A DNA stretch of 64,000 bases, from the NCBI RefSeq assembly GCF_000002995.4, contig NW_025062479.1, forward strand, positions 19,836,721 through 19,900,720. The letters are read 5' to 3'. The translations under genes were made by a program, and so were the position numbers. The DNA comes from Brugia malayi. Its lineage: Eukaryota; Nematoda; Chromadorea; Rhabditida; Onchocercidae. A model generated the notes under the pieces. The model was given only the letters and a program-made list of their open reading frames with translations, did no database searches and was not told the DNA's origin. Positions 1 to 13,539 of this stretch are shown piece after piece (position 1 is the stretch's first letter; each line of letters begins with the position of its first letter).

Positions 1-458
1 GAAATTATGATTGTTTAAAATACGAACTGCTCGAATTACTGCTACTAAATATCCACTGACAGAATATTTACATTCTGAAAATGGCTTTGTATCATTCTCT
101 CAAAAAGGAATAATAATTACTTATCATTGTCAGTTCAGTCAACCTAATGAAAGTTGAGCAAAGTGCCCTGTGATTCTAAACTGAAAATATTAAAATAAGT
201 TGGTTTTAAGAATAAATTGAACTGATTGACCAATAATACGAATATATGGATGCGCCTTATCTAAAACGCTTGTTTTTGGCTCTAGTTGTGCAGTGGACTA
301 ATCGTTTTTTTTTTAATTTTGCTTCTAAGTTGCAAAGATAAGAATAGTGGATTTAAAGAGTATTATTTACCGTTAGCCGCATGGACATTTCTATATTTTC
401 CTGCGATTGGATTTTATTTGTATCAGATGTGCAATTTGATATGCTTAAAATTTTGCAG

Positions 459-865
459 AAGTCTTGTCGATACAGTGTATGCGCTAAGAGATCAACTTAG
501 CAATGTACAAAAGGTTAATTTAATTTTTTGTTTTTGAAATTTAATTTCATCGGCTCATTTAAGATTAAGATGAAACTGGAACGTTTACACCCAAGCATCA
601 TTATTTCTTATTTAGTTACAAGTAAAAAATTCTTTTTTCTAAAATAAAATATTGAAAACAGTTTTAAAATTCAACTGATTTCCTTCCTTAGGAATTACTT
701 CAATTAAATAAAACAGTTGATCGAGAACAAAAATCACGGCGTCGTCTAGAAGAAATGGTAAGACGACTCTGTCAACAATTGCAACAACAACAACAGCAAC
801 ATCAACAGAGGGGACAGAAAGCTTCAAATTTAACTTCCAAAACACCGTTGTCAGCACGTGATTAA
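459..865 (+). CDS. 3' end of a coiled-coil, glutamine-rich protein (two last exons)
   Basis: Two exons at the C-terminus of a gene whose body must lie further 5' or off the window. Exon 459-513 follows a TTTTGCAG acceptor, and the AAG|GT donor at 513/514 is good. Exon 692-865 follows CCTTCCTTAG and ends in TAA at 863-865. Joined in phase they encode a heptad-like, charged helix (SLVDTVYALRDQLSNVQK, then ELLQLNKTVDREQKSRRRLEE), then a Q/H run from CAA/CAG repeats and the tail SNLTSKTPLSARD. I do not recognise the family. A short coiled coil at the extreme C-terminus is common in scaffold and GTPase-regulator proteins, but nothing here identifies one. Sequence 5' of 459 looks intronic and AT-rich. 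Confidence 0.6.
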
Positions 866-3800
866 TAGAGTGCAAGTCATTTGATTTTACATTTTTACCT
901 TCTGACTTCATTAGCTATCATCTATTGTTGTCACTGACTTCCAGATAGATAATGCATTGCATTATCTAATGAGAATTGATAAACAGAATTTCATAGTATT
1001 GTTTTTGATATGCTACTTTTCGGAAATACATCATTACGTAAGTCTAACATATCAAATATATGGGATCATCTAAAAGAAGCGTGCAGTGGTAGCTATTACT
1101 CAGCATGCTTAATGAAGAATAATTAATGAGGTCGTGAGATAATTAGACGAGTTACAGTAAGTATCAAATTTTGTTTTATATCTGCTTATGGCTTTTACGA
1201 CACAACTAGTGAGCAAATATATCAAAAAGCGCTAATTTGAAATATTTTCAAAAAGGGAGGATTATTTTTCGATGGCTACGGGATTCCTTTGTCAATTTTT
1301 TTTTCTGCTGCTTGTTCAGGTTATTGCTAAACTATGCATATATAATGAACTGTATTGTATACATGCATTTTTACTTATTGTCTGTTGTCAGACATATGTT
1401 GTTTGGTCTTTTTTTTTTGGAGTTATTTTATTGTTTCTTTGATTTTTTTTTTCTTTTCTTATAATGCAGTAGATAAGCCATTTTAATGTATTAATGTAAT
1501 ATACGTATTAATACTGCTTGCTGTGATTTTAATTTGCATAATTTGTTCCTTTTTATCCAAACAAAATAGTTTTTTTTATTGTTGGCACAGTATAATTTTT
1601 TTTTTTTGCTATCTGTAGTTTTATAACCAAGGAAGAAAGGAATATATATATCATAGCTGGTGGCAAACAATAGGAAAGGGTATTATAACACTATTCTTTT
1701 TTTAATTTCTTGGTCTGAATCCCAAGCTTCTGATTATTATTATTATTTATTTACTTATTATTATTAATTGCTATTAAAAAACTATCATGGAAACGAGCGA
1801 ATTTATTTAACAAATTAGTTATTTGATGCACAAATGTTCAAGTGGTATTAGAAGTAGTGTCAGTTTGCTTTTTGAATTATGTAAGGTTTCTTATCCACAA
1901 TATTTGTTGGAATTATTCCGGTATGTAATTTGCATCCTTCGTTATTTCATTTGTTTGAAATTTCCATTTATTCTCTAAATTAAGTTATAGTCTGTGGTCT
2001 TGAAAAAAGCTATTGAGTAAGGTTTGTCAGAAAGTGAATTAATTTAAGACTAGAAATTTTCAGTTTTTTTATGGAAGATAGAGAAAGATTTTGATATCCT
2101 AGAGATGATGACTTGAAATATTTGTGTACCATATACTATGTATCACACATTTTGCTTTATTGTCATCACTGTTATAATGCATTGCAGTATAACCAAAAAC
2201 TGTTGCAAATTTTCTGATTGGTTGGCAACTGAAATTCATCTTACCCTAAGTAGAATTTATCTTGAAGTGTCTTAGTATATCTTATGAATTTAAGTCATAT
2301 TTATTCGCAATTTATCATATATGTTTCACTATTAACTAGCTTGTCAACAAGATTATCCACAAATGATTCAATGTTTTGGTTTGCATTTTGTTATAATTTC
2401 CTCATTTATTGAGAAATGAAATTATCAGGATGGAATTTCACCTTTTGAAAAGCAACCGTATATCGGCGAATACCAGCTTTAAAAATTAGTTAACCTTTGT
2501 CTGTAAATTTTTTTCCTTGAAATTATTAAATATTGTTTATTTTATGAGATAAATTTTTAGACGAGATGAGTTATTATGGTTGTAAAATAGTAGATGTTAG
2601 TATTTTGAAAAAATGCTCAAACAAATCGGAAAAGATTGCAATCTATTCGTAAAGTTAGACTTCCAATTTAAAGGGCTTTGTTAAAGTTATGAAATTTTCG
2701 TGGGATGTTGTGTGCGTAAGACTATAATGACTTTATATCGGGCTTCAGGATATAAAAGAAAGTTTTTTGCTTGAAATATTGTAGAAGTTAATGACATTTA
2801 ACAAAAATTTCGAGGGATTTTGGTGTAAGTTTATAACTGCTTAACTATGAGTTTTGTTTGAAAATTATAACCGAATAAAAGGACGGGTTGATTTTTTTAT
2901 GATATCCAGTTTTAAGTTACAATCATTAAATAACTTTAAATCATTCTTTTTTTTTTCAAGTAATGTACAACTCACTGTACATTTGATTAAACTGTACATT
3001 TGTCGATGTTAATTTGGCGAGGACTAATTAAGGTTTATCTTAGTTTGAAGTAAAATCATTTAGTATGCATTTGTCTGTTTTAATTTGACTTTAATTGACA
3101 AGAATTGCCACTGTATTTTTTTATATGAAATGATAGAGCAATTAAGTTTAGATTTTAATTTAATGTAAAGGTGTGCGGGTTTCGTTAATTGATTTAATTT
3201 AATTTGTTCATTTTATTCCAGTTAGTGGAAGTGATTTTGTTATAATTCGTTTCTCTCCCAAATTTATTAGATTAAATTGGATTAATTTGCTCATAAGATA
3301 TTGCCTTCAGTTATTTCCATCCTTTTCAATGGCTCTAATCGGTTATTATAATTCCAATCGATGTCATAGTATGCGAGCTATGTTTTTGCTATTCTTCAGT
3401 GGCGGTGGCCGCATTTCGCATCAACGATACCGTAATTCCTTTTTTTTTTCAAGCATTTTTTATCATAAATTCATTTGTATCCTCGTGTTTCGGTATTTTT
3501 TTTTTTTTTTTTTTCTAAATTCATTTTTCGAATTTCGTGTTTGGGCATATAAAATAATCAAATAGAGTGATTTGAATTAGGAAGCATTAATATTTTGCAT
3601 TAAAAAAAAGGAAGAAAAAATGATTAAATCCTGTTTAGCCTATCGATTAGATTTGAGATAGCAGTATTACAACATCTGTTTATATGTTTTTGTTGCAATC
3701 TCCGACTGTTTTTCTGGTCTATTGATTTTTTGTTTACTTTTTCCTTATCTCCTGCTTAAACTATAAATTCATTTCTTTTTAATTTATGCAAATGAAATAT

Positions 3801-4460
3801 GTATCAAGTAACTTAGAATATAGAGCGAATATGCATGTACCTGTTTATTCTTTGTTTTTATTTACCTGTTTTTCCCTTTATTTAATTTCTTTTTTTTTTT
3901 TTTCACAAATTTACTCAACTGGTAAATTCCTTCATATTTCATCGAAACTGGTATTGTTGATTGGTGATATTTCTCGAACAGTTGTTGTTCTGATGAGTGG
4001 TTATGATTTTTTAAAAAAATGGAAAGGAGAAATTGTGATACGAAATTAAAATAAATTACGATTTTTTAATCATAAATTACTATCGAAGTCATTGTTTGAT
4101 GAGAAAAACTCATAATTAATGTTTCTAAGTTATTTCATTTTGTATTGTAAAATAGGAAATGCACTTTATTAAGAGAAGATGAAGTATTTTACGTACAATA
4201 GCAGAAAATTGCTGTTTTATTAAGAGAAATTATTTTAACAATATATTTTTTTTTTTTTTTAAAAACGTTTTATTAGTGGGTATGTTAAAAATATTCTAAT
4301 ATAATGAGGGGGAATGACAAAACTTCCAAATGATTCACAAAAAAAAGTTTTGAGTGATCTTGCAGAATTGTCGGCCTATTTTATTCTTTTTTCGGTGGTA
4401 ATTTTTTTCTTTGTAAAGAATGCAAAGATCGCCGATATTTTCGTGCTTTTTTTTTCATAG
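866..4460. other. gene-poor interval (3' flank and intergenic)
   Basis: About 3.6 kb with many T homopolymers and no ORF that looks coding on either strand. The short ORFs at 1237-1464, 3287-3565 and 3786-4049 are built from T-run codons (F, L, Y) and lack family resemblance. The first few hundred bases are probably the 3' UTR of the preceding coiled-coil gene. The last part holds the promoter region of the prolyl oligopeptidase gene. Confidence 0.6.
4451..4460 (+). promoter_or_regulatory. candidate acceptor / trans-splice site for the PREP transcript
   Basis: TTTTTCATAG after a long T run. The first ATG downstream is at 4527, in frame with the PREP coding exon, with no intervening ATG. If used as a spliced-leader acceptor it would favour the N-extended protein over the start at 4677. 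Inferred from sequence context only. Confidence 0.35.
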
Positions 4461-4676
4461 CAAAATTTGTATTTTTTGTTCTTTTGATTACGATTGTTTC
4501 ACCAAATTGTTCAATTTCATTTCGCTATGGACAACACTGGTAGTTGTTTCCAACTTTTCTATTTGATCGTAATCAGTTTGATTAACGATTTAGAGTGCAA
4601 GAATTCTGTTGAAATTACTCGGTCATTCCACTCATCTACTTCTTTATGGCAACATAATCGTCCTAAACAGCTTAAA

Positions 4677-7600
4677 ATGGATAATCATACCAAAATTAGC
4701 ATCGATTCTTCAAAGTATCCTCTTGCCCGGAAAGATGATTCAGTTGTGGATGATTTCCATGGTACTAAGGTTAGTGAAAGTTCGAAAATTTTCTAAGCTT
4801 AGCTAACTTTTTTGGAAGATCGGTTTTGATTAAATTTTGTTATGGAAAAGGTTCGGAATGTTTATTAACTCCAAGAATTGAATTTCGTTGTGTTATTATT
4901 GCTGCGACTTCTGAATTTAAGTGGTGGTAGGAAATTCTCATCCACGAAAGAAGCCTTTCTTTCCCTAGATCCTAAAATATTCATGAGTCAATGGGTTATC
5001 GATTGCAGGTTGCAGATCCTTATCGATGGCTGGAAGATCCGGGTTTGAATGAAACTAAGGAATTTATCAAGCAGTTAAATTCAATCTCTCAACCCTTTAT
5101 TGCAAGTTCACCTCATAGAGAAAGACTCCAAAAAAGGTAAGAATTGTTTTTAAAATGTATTTTGCTCCTAGAATTTCAAAAAATGTAGTTTTGGACATTT
5201 AAATTATAGTCCCATTTAATATGGTTATTCTAGATTGACAGAACTCTGGGATTATGAGAAATTTGGTTGTACCACCAAACGAGGTGATTATTACTATTAC
5301 TACCATAATTCGGGATTGCAGAACCAGAGGTATCTGATTAGATTTTTTTATATTTTTCAATTTATAATTTTCATGACAAAAACTTAAACGGTGTGAAAGC
5401 TTTTGGAATCCTAACCTCCGAAATATGCTGAAAAAGTTGAAAATTCTGCGAAAAGAAATAGCAGTTTCTCAGGATGATCTTATGATTTGTCCGGGACAAA
5501 CAGATCACCACATCATGCAGCAGGTTTATGGATAACAGAGTTGTTAATTCGAGATAAAAAAAAAATTCTTTTTATACGAATGAATATATTCTTTCTACTC
5601 CTTTAATGACCTCTATCCAAACAATTAAAGAAAGTAAAGAAATCATAAGTAAAAAAGTCAGTTAACTTCAACCGTTAACTTCAACCTGATTTTTGTATCC
5701 ATATTCTTCCACTTAATTACTCTAAACTATTATTATAGTTATGAATACTGTTACTCTTTAGCGTTTTATATCGTCAAAAAACGTTGTTTGGCGAAAGTGA
5801 GATATTTCTTGATCCGAACAAGTTCTCCGAAGATGGTACTACCGCTATACGTGATCAGTGTTTCTCTCATGATGGTTCTCTATTAGTATATGGTCTTTCA
5901 GAAAAAGGCAGTGATTGGATGACGTTAAAGGTGAAGTTTTCAAGAATTTCGATGAAATTATGTAATTTGATATAAAACTTTATTCGTATTTTGATTTTAA
6001 AATAAGGTAAGAATAACTTATGGTAAGCTAATCAACAAAAGAATAGCTTTGTGTCATACTTTATCCACATTTTTTAGGAATGTCTTATGTGACTTGTTAC
6101 ATCATCATTTCACCTGTGAGTGGATAGATGATGGCCCAATAGCTGAGATATTTCAGTTCCAGCGCTCTTTTTAACAAATTTCAAACAGGAAAGATAACTA
6201 TCTGGTATCCTTAAAATTGGGGTAATTATAAGACTTTGCATTTTTATGATAGAGGATATTGCTAATTCCAGATGTTTAACGAGTGTATAAGCTTCTTTTG
6301 AATTTGATTTATTATGGATAGAATGTCTATCAGGTGAAGCTTTTTAGAATCCTTGAAAATAGTCTTTTTTGTTCTTGTCGTGCATTTTTTTTTTTTTTTT
6401 TTTTTTTTCAGTTTAAAAAAGCTGATGGTACTGATTTGGACGATACAGTAGTGGGTGTTAAACATAGTGATCTAGATTGGCTAATTGATAACAGCGGAGT
6501 TTTCTATTCGGTAAATGTTTTTCTGTTCCAAACTGAAATTGAAATATGGATTTTAATTTTTAATTATGTTGTGATTTCATAAACGAAATAATGTTGATGG
6601 TAAAAGATGAAATCACATTTTGTTTGAAAGTATTCATCATTAATTTTTTTTTTCAATTTCAGAAATATCCCGAACATAAAAGCGCATTGGAAGGATCGTC
6701 AACGGAAAAGCATGAATTCCATTCCCTGTATTTTCATAAATTAGGCACACCGCAAAGTGATGACATTTTGGTAGCTGATTTTCGATCTCATCCTGAATAT
6801 ATGTGGTTTGTGTTTTTTTACATTTCATGGTGATATATGCAAGAATTGTTTTTATGTGTCTATTTTTATCACACCATTTACTCAGATGAATCAGTCAATT
6901 GTCATCAGTGATGCAAGTATGTCATAGTGACTAGGCAGCTCATAATTTGGAATTTTTAAAAGTAGCATTTTAAAAAATAAATTAAGTTGCTTGTAATAAG
7001 TTGATAAAATAAAATCCTTATTGTTTATCATTTACAAATCTCTGAGAATTAGAATAATGGTTAAATTAGATGTGATTTGTCCCGGATTTAAAATCCTTTC
7101 TTTTCCATTTATATCACTTGTAATATCATATTTTCCTTCTAGTTCGGGCAGCATAACAGAAGATGGTCGTTATTTAATTGTTGATGTTAGTCGAGGTTGT
7201 GACCCCTATAATATGCTCTACTACTACGATCTCCAAAAGGCGCAGCAAAAAATTACGGATAAAGTGCACTTAAAGCCACTGTTTGATAAATTGGATGCGA
7301 AATATGAAGTAAATCCCTTCCATTTAAACAAAAGTTCTGTGAATGTGATTTCAAATTTTTTGAACGATTATTTATAACTCTGATATTTACAACAAAGCTA
7401 TTATTGATTAGAAAACTGTAGCTATTATAGTTATCAACTACTAAAAATTTCAAGAATAGTCTTACGATATTATGTTCAATCTGTAAAGAATCCATTCTTA
7501 TCTTTTCAATTTCCATTATCGTCTGACATCGAAGCATATTTGGACATAATTGCAATGATTAAATAAATTTGAAATTGCTAAATCAAACATTCTTCCAGTT

Positions 7601-10600
7601 TATTGATAATAACGATGATACAGCTTTAATCCTAACGAATCACAATGCGCCAATGTTCAAACTAATAAGGGTGAAAATGTCAACAGCTAATGAAGGACCT
7701 TCGGCATGGGAAACAGTAATCCCTGAAGACAAAAAGAATAAATTAGAATGGGTGGTAAATGTTGGTGGAAATCGTTTAGTAGTTTCATATATAGAGGACG
7801 TTAAGGTATCATGAGCTTTTTTCTTCGTTTTGCTATTAGAAGAATCTGATGTGGCTTTATGGCTTCCTTTCAACATTTTTCCTACATTTAAATGATTTTT
7901 GGCGATGATTATTTGAAGCCCATACAAATTGACAAATTTGCATCCAAATCCCAAATTTTATAATCATTTTCTTCTGGAAATTGTTTATTAACGATTTAAT
8001 TAGAGTGACAGTAACAAATGTTTCAGAACAAGCTTTATGTGCATTCACCAAAGACAGGCGATCGTTTCTATGAAATACCATTGGAAATTGGAACAATATC
8101 AGGGTTTTTTGGTCGTAAAGACCATACAGAAATGTTTCTACGATTTGATTCATTTCTTACGCCGGGTATCATCTACTATGTTGATTTCAAAGGCATACAA
8201 CCATCACATGAAGTCAGGTTGAAGGTTTGGTAATTCTTATTTCCTGGCTGAACTATCTAGCAATTTTTGCATCATACAAATTCATGGGACTCTGTGATGC
8301 AACTTTTTTTTCAATATTTTCATGTGTGACCACTTTGCTTATAATCACAAATACCTATCCTGAAGAAATCCCAATAATTTTTGCCTTTAATCTAATTTAT
8401 ATAATCACTTTTCGATAAGATGGTTTAAACGGTTCAGTTTTCTTCTATGTTCTTTTATTTACTACTATTATATTATGATATGATGCGAAGATCTGGATTT
8501 CATGACGGGTCTTACGTTCAAAGAAAAATTAACGTTTACTTTCGTAAAAAAAGTTGTACAAAAAAGAAGATGTAATTTCCAGGAAATTCGGCGAACCCAC
8601 GTAAAAGGCGTAGATACAAGCAAATTCAAAATAAAACAAGTTTTTTGTAAAAGCAAAGATGGGACAAAGGTTGGCCTATTAATTTTGAATGGACTACAAA
8701 CTAGAAATGTTAATTTGAAAAAATGCTGTAGATTTATCAGCATGCGACAATCATGACTATTCAGATGGTGATAACAATTATTGATACAACAGGGGCCCTG
8801 AAACCTAAATAGGAGCCCTAAAAATAACAATAGTCTGGTGATAGTGGTCTATCAGAAGTGAAAAATATGAAATAAATGAGAAAAGCTTTTTTAAGGTACC
8901 ACTTTATATTGTTCACAACAAAAACTTGATTCTGAATGGAGATACTCCAGCTTTGCTTAATGGATATGGTGGATTTAATATTGCTGAAATGCCACATTTC
9001 TCTGTTTCACGTATTTTATTCCTGGATAACTTCAAGGGTGTCTTTGCATTGGCTAATTTACGTGGTGGAAGGTAAATCTAATTTCAGATTTGCACAACGC
9101 ACCATTCTTATATCAATTATTTTATATCTATAACATTTAGTGATTTATCCGTAGTTTTAATTGTGTTGAGATGTCAAATATTTATTTTTGAAGTCATCAA
9201 ATATCATGTTTTATTAAATCTTAAGTTTCTTATTCATACGACAAAATTAAATTTTTGTTGCTAGCATGAAACTATCACAGTTTTAAAAAGAGAACAAATT
9301 GCACAAAATTCATATTCAAAGTTGCATTGGATGGTTCAAATTTTCATCTGTAAGAATGACCAGGTTGGATTCGCATATTTTACCTACTTCATGAGTGCGA
9401 CTATTCTTTATCTCTGAAATAATGTAAAAATTACCTTGCTACTGGTTGAAATGTTAAGATTAAATTAGTGTTGTCGCTGTAGAATTACGCTGACTAAAAC
9501 ACCATACCTTTAGTGAATATGGTGAAAAGTGGCATGAAGGTGGGATGCGAGAACAAAAACAAAATGTTTTTGATGATTTTATAGCCGCTGCTGAATATCT
9601 TATCAAGAACAATTACACATCACCAAAAAGGTAAAAACCAGTTGATAAAATTCATTTTGTTCTTGCATGAATCCTGGAAAAAACAGTGAGATCAATTAAT
9701 GACTTCTTGAAAAAAAAAATAAAAAAAAAAAGCTTATGGTGTTTACAGTGTTTTTGTCGAGTTTAATATCCTGTTTTTATTTTTTAAATTTTCGAAATTT
9801 TATTTTAGATTAGCTATACGTGGTGGTTCAAATGGTGGCTTACTGGTTGGTGCAGTTTCGCAACAACGTCCAGAACTTTTTGGTGCTGTTGTGAATGAAG
9901 TCGGGTATGCTAGTCTTTTTTTTTTCTGCTATACTTCAACAAATAGGATAATATGTTCTCGTAATTTTAAGTCCGAAATTGATGTAACGAAGTATATTAT
10001 ATGGGAAACATTATTCATATTATGCATTTTCACAGATTAAAAGAAAATGCAAAGTAGATATCCGTTGTTTTGATGCATTGTTTGAAAGGTATATAGAAAT
10101 GTTTAGTTACAGCTGAAGCAAAATAGCTAGATGACTTTTAAGAAAACATGGAAAGTTTATAAATTGCATTATTAGTTTCTTGTTGTTCCTGCTTTGTTTA
10201 TGTTATTGTTATTATCATTTGTTTTTACTATGTAAATAGTTCTTAAGAGTGCTTGATATGTTACGGTACCACAAATTTACTATTGGTAATGCATGGATAC
10301 CAGAATATGGCAATCCTGACGAAGCATCCGATTTTGAATACATTTACAAGTACGTAACACAAATTTCTCCTAGTCCAAATACCTCTTTTTCTTTTTTTTC
10401 ATTTACCTAAGTTTACTTCTTTCTGCATTATTTTTACTCAAGTCTTATCTTTAAACATATGCTAAAATTTCATTTTGATATTACAATCGTGAAATTAGAT
10501 ATCGATTTTTTTCTTAAATTATGATACTGGCGAAATTATTTACTTTTCCATTTCAAAAGTTAAGAGTTATGCCCTAATATGAATCTCCTTTAATCGTACA

Positions 10601-11200
10601 TTTCTCTTAATATGGAAAAATGTTGTATTTCATGTTTAATTCTAGATATTCTCCACTTCACAATATTGAAATTCCGAATAAAGGCTATCAGTGGCCATCT
10701 ACCATGCTTATGACAGCTGATCATGATGACCGTGTAGTACCTTCACATTCGTTAAAATATATGGCAAGGCTATACGAAGCTGCTCAATCAGCAAATAGCT
10801 TCCAGAAAAAGCCGCTCATCATACGAGTAGATGTAAAAGCTGGTCATGGAGCTGGCAAGCCTACTAGCAAACTTGTAAGTTATTCCTTTCTTATCACTTT
10901 GACGATGAAAGCGCTTAACGCATTTCACACATAAATCGTACTCTGAAATATTAACGACTTCGTAGTTTTCTTTAGTTACATATATATATATTTTCTTTTG
11001 AAGTGCAATGTTTTCATACGGAACAAAATTGAAGTAGTAAAGAAGATAAAGATCAGAAGAAATAGACAGTGATCTCACATTGTTTATTAAGAAAGAATGC
11101 AAAGAATACCGCATAGTATTACTAATTTCAGATTGCCGAAATTGTGGATATGTACTGTTTCTTGCAAAAAGTATTAGATCTGAAATGGTATGAAGAATGA
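4677..11200 (+). CDS. PREP: prolyl oligopeptidase (prolyl endopeptidase, S9A), 16 exons, complete
   Basis: Serine peptidase that cuts short peptides after proline; cytosolic in most animals. Exons: 4677-4769, 5009-5136, 5234-5329, 5762-5930, 6412-6510, 6663-6805, 7143-7308, 7599-7805, 8027-8224, 8583-8669, 8896-9071, 9514-9630, 9809-9904, 10248-10349, 10646-10874, 11132-11200. All introns are GT-AG and the join is 2175 nt, giving 724 aa (human enzyme 710). The N-terminal part (DPYRWLEDP near the start), the beta-propeller region ([20 protein letters not shown]) and the hydrolase domain all align with the family. Catalytic triad: Ser567 in GGSNGG, Asp653 in ADHDDRV, His693 in KAGHGAGK. The chosen start (AAAATGG) gives the family's usual N-terminus, but the same frame is open back to an ATG at 4527, which could add 50 residues. 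Function is secure; exact start is not. Confidence 0.96.
5380..5535 (+). other. coding-like ORF inside PREP intron 3
   Basis: Within the 432-bp intron 5330-5761 a frame stays open for about 50 codons and ends at TAA 5533-5535. Its composition is unlike the surrounding AT-rich intron: [10 protein letters not shown], then a basic helix, then [13 protein letters not shown] and MQQVYG. It is in the PREP sense strand but is not part of the PREP reading frame, since exons 3 and 4 join perfectly without it. It could be a remnant of another gene, an alternative exon, or chance. I do not recognise the peptide. Confidence 0.3.
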
Positions 11201-12900
11201 AAATGAAACTTTAAATACTAAGCTGTTTTTTGAGGTCTATCTTTTTTAAATCTTTTATATCACGTTCTATCTAATGCTATCATCATTCTCGTTATTTCAA
11301 ATTCTATCATCTATTGAGAAAGAACAGGCTATCCGTTTTTTATTACTTACGCTTTTCCAGAAGTACTTTTATGTTCTGGAACCATTCAACCGTCTTTTTA
11401 TATCATTTACAACTGAACTTTGATTGATTTTTCCATTTTTCTGTTTTGAGCACTTATGAATTGCTATCTGTTAGTATGGATTTAAATTTATCAATATAAA
11501 TTGTTACATTTATCAATATAAGTTGAATAAATATTCAAAGTTGAGTAAATATTTTGTTTTACAGTATGAAAGTGAATTAAATTTAGTAACTTCTCAACAA
11601 AAACTTTTGAAGAGAATATGCTTCAGTGGACTTATTCTTCCAAGATACAAAATTAATTAAATTGATATTAGAAAACTGGAAAAATATATTTTCAATAAAT
11701 TTCTTTGTTAGCTAGAAGCAATTTGAAGAGGAGCGGAAAAATGAAATATCACTGGAACTTCTATAGGTAGTGAAATTAATATTAAATAATGAACTATTAC
11801 TGCTCATATTGGAGAAATAATGATTGAGAAAGACTACAGCTAATTGCTGAAAAAGATATTAATGTAAATCCTGCAAAATTACACGATCATTCAAATTGGA
11901 TATTGTTAATTTCTAGCAGTATTGCAATTATATGAAACTGAAAAAAAGTATAAAACACTGATAATGAAAATATATATTACGTGGAATATTATGTTTCCAT
12001 GTAGATAACTCTTAATATAATATTGATTTAAGAAGTTTTGAAAAATACTGTAAAGATTATGTTTGAAATACAAATGCTGTGGGAGGATTGAAATTTTCAA
12101 ATAGCTAATTTTCCTTTTTGATTTTCAATTTCTTTCTGATTCAATCGAATTTTTAGAATTTTTTCATTCAAATCAATTTGCTATCTTACTTATAGTACCT
12201 GGGATCACGACTGTCTGTTATTTTTTGTAATTCCTATGATAAGTAGAGACTTTACTGTAATCCAGTTTTCCGATTGCCATTTTCTTTTTTTTGACTTCTA
12301 TTGTGAATGATTTAAATAAACAACGGAAATAATAATATGTTGAGCGGTTTAATACAACCAACGAATAACTTACATTTGGTGTTTGGTCTAAAGTTACCTA
12401 TTAATGCAGTCCTGAAGTAATTTTAGACTTATAATCATGAATGAATCATTTAAACCAAAAACGAATTTTATCCTTCTAATTTTCAACTTAGTATTGTAAT
12501 TTAATTCAATTTCACTAGCAGTAAAGTATTTTTGCATTTTGTGCTATGAATAGGAGCATAAAATAAAAAGAAAATGAAATATCTCCGGAGAGTAAGACTG
12601 TACTACCATAAACTTAGATTCAAGTTCCGAGTCAAAGTTATCGAGGATATTAAATGTAAGGGAAGCATACAGTACGTAATTAACAGGCTGATAAATGAGA
12701 TAAAGTCTTAGGATACGTTTCAGCAGGGTAAACTGAATCATATCACGACTTATCATATCTTTCAATCCCCTAGGCCTGTGAGCTCTTGCCATTCATTGCA
12801 TGGTGTATCTGGACAGAACATTTGGTAATGTCCGGGTTAAATTTGGGAATATAATAATCCTGGATAGGATTTGACACACTTACGTCAGGAAATGGTCCCT
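11201..12900. other. PREP 3' flank and intergenic DNA
   Basis: AT-rich, without a convincing gene. Possible poly(A) signals downstream of PREP include an AATAAA near 11526. A minus-strand ORF at 12544-12792 has no recognisable family or splice context. Confidence 0.5.
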
Positions 12901-13225
12901 AAATCTAGAGTTTTGTGATTTGTCCTTGGAGAAAATTTAAAAATATATAGAACTTTCAGACTAAATCTTGGATTACACATTAACTCTGAACTTGACAATA
13001 ACTTGGCAATATAATTCGGAAACAATGATTCTTAAATATGGGGTTTTGTAACTTTACCCTCGAAATAATTTAGAGATATGTGGAATTTTCAGATTAAATT
13101 TGGGGATTATACAGTAACTCTGAAAAATCTGGTAATGTACTATATGTCGGAAAAGAATTGTTGTTGCAATTCGGGGGAAAATTTGACATTCTGTAACAGT
13201 TCCGGGATGAATTTAGGATTGCGTG
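12823..13225. repeat. diverged direct repeat, period about 133 bp
   Basis: Blocks starting near 12910 and 13043 read alike: GTTTTGT, a CCT...GA motif, AATTTA, then a GAA-TTTTCAGA-TAAAT core, ATTA-ACA and TAACTCTGAA. A third, weaker similarity links 12823-12850 (GTCCGGGTTAAATTTGGG) with 13192-13220 (GTTCCGGGATGAATTTAGG). This looks like an old tandem duplication or decayed satellite. The short + strand ORF 13078-13278 lies inside it and is not treated as a gene. Confidence 0.5.
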
Positions 13226-13539
13226 GCATTGTCAGAAAGATAAGATATTTTCGAAAGCAAAGAAAGGACGAAAAATGATATAAGAAAATTTGCATACGGC
13301 TTGGGAGGAGTTAATAATAACTTTGAAGGATACGCAAATTTTGGTAGTGGCAGTTTTGTCCATGCTGACCACTCCCTTTCCACTCATTTTTGTAACAATG
13401 ATTGATGAGAAATGGTTGTGAGGCTGTGGGCTTCACGTAGGTTGGTGGATTCAAGTTGGCGTTTTTGGTTGGTGCTGGAAGTTTGTATGCATGAGAGGTG
13501 AAATTAGTTTAGAACGATCGAAATAGGCCTCCGGAAGAT

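Noticed and set aside
286..458. Open frame before the first coiled-coil exon (FFLILLLSCKDKNSG...)
   Set aside because: Good acceptor at 458 and a sharp change in composition show it is intron translated by chance.
12544..12792. Minus-strand ORF starting MARAHRPRGLKDM
   Set aside because: The start recalls a HisRS N-terminus, but nothing after it fits, so no call was made.
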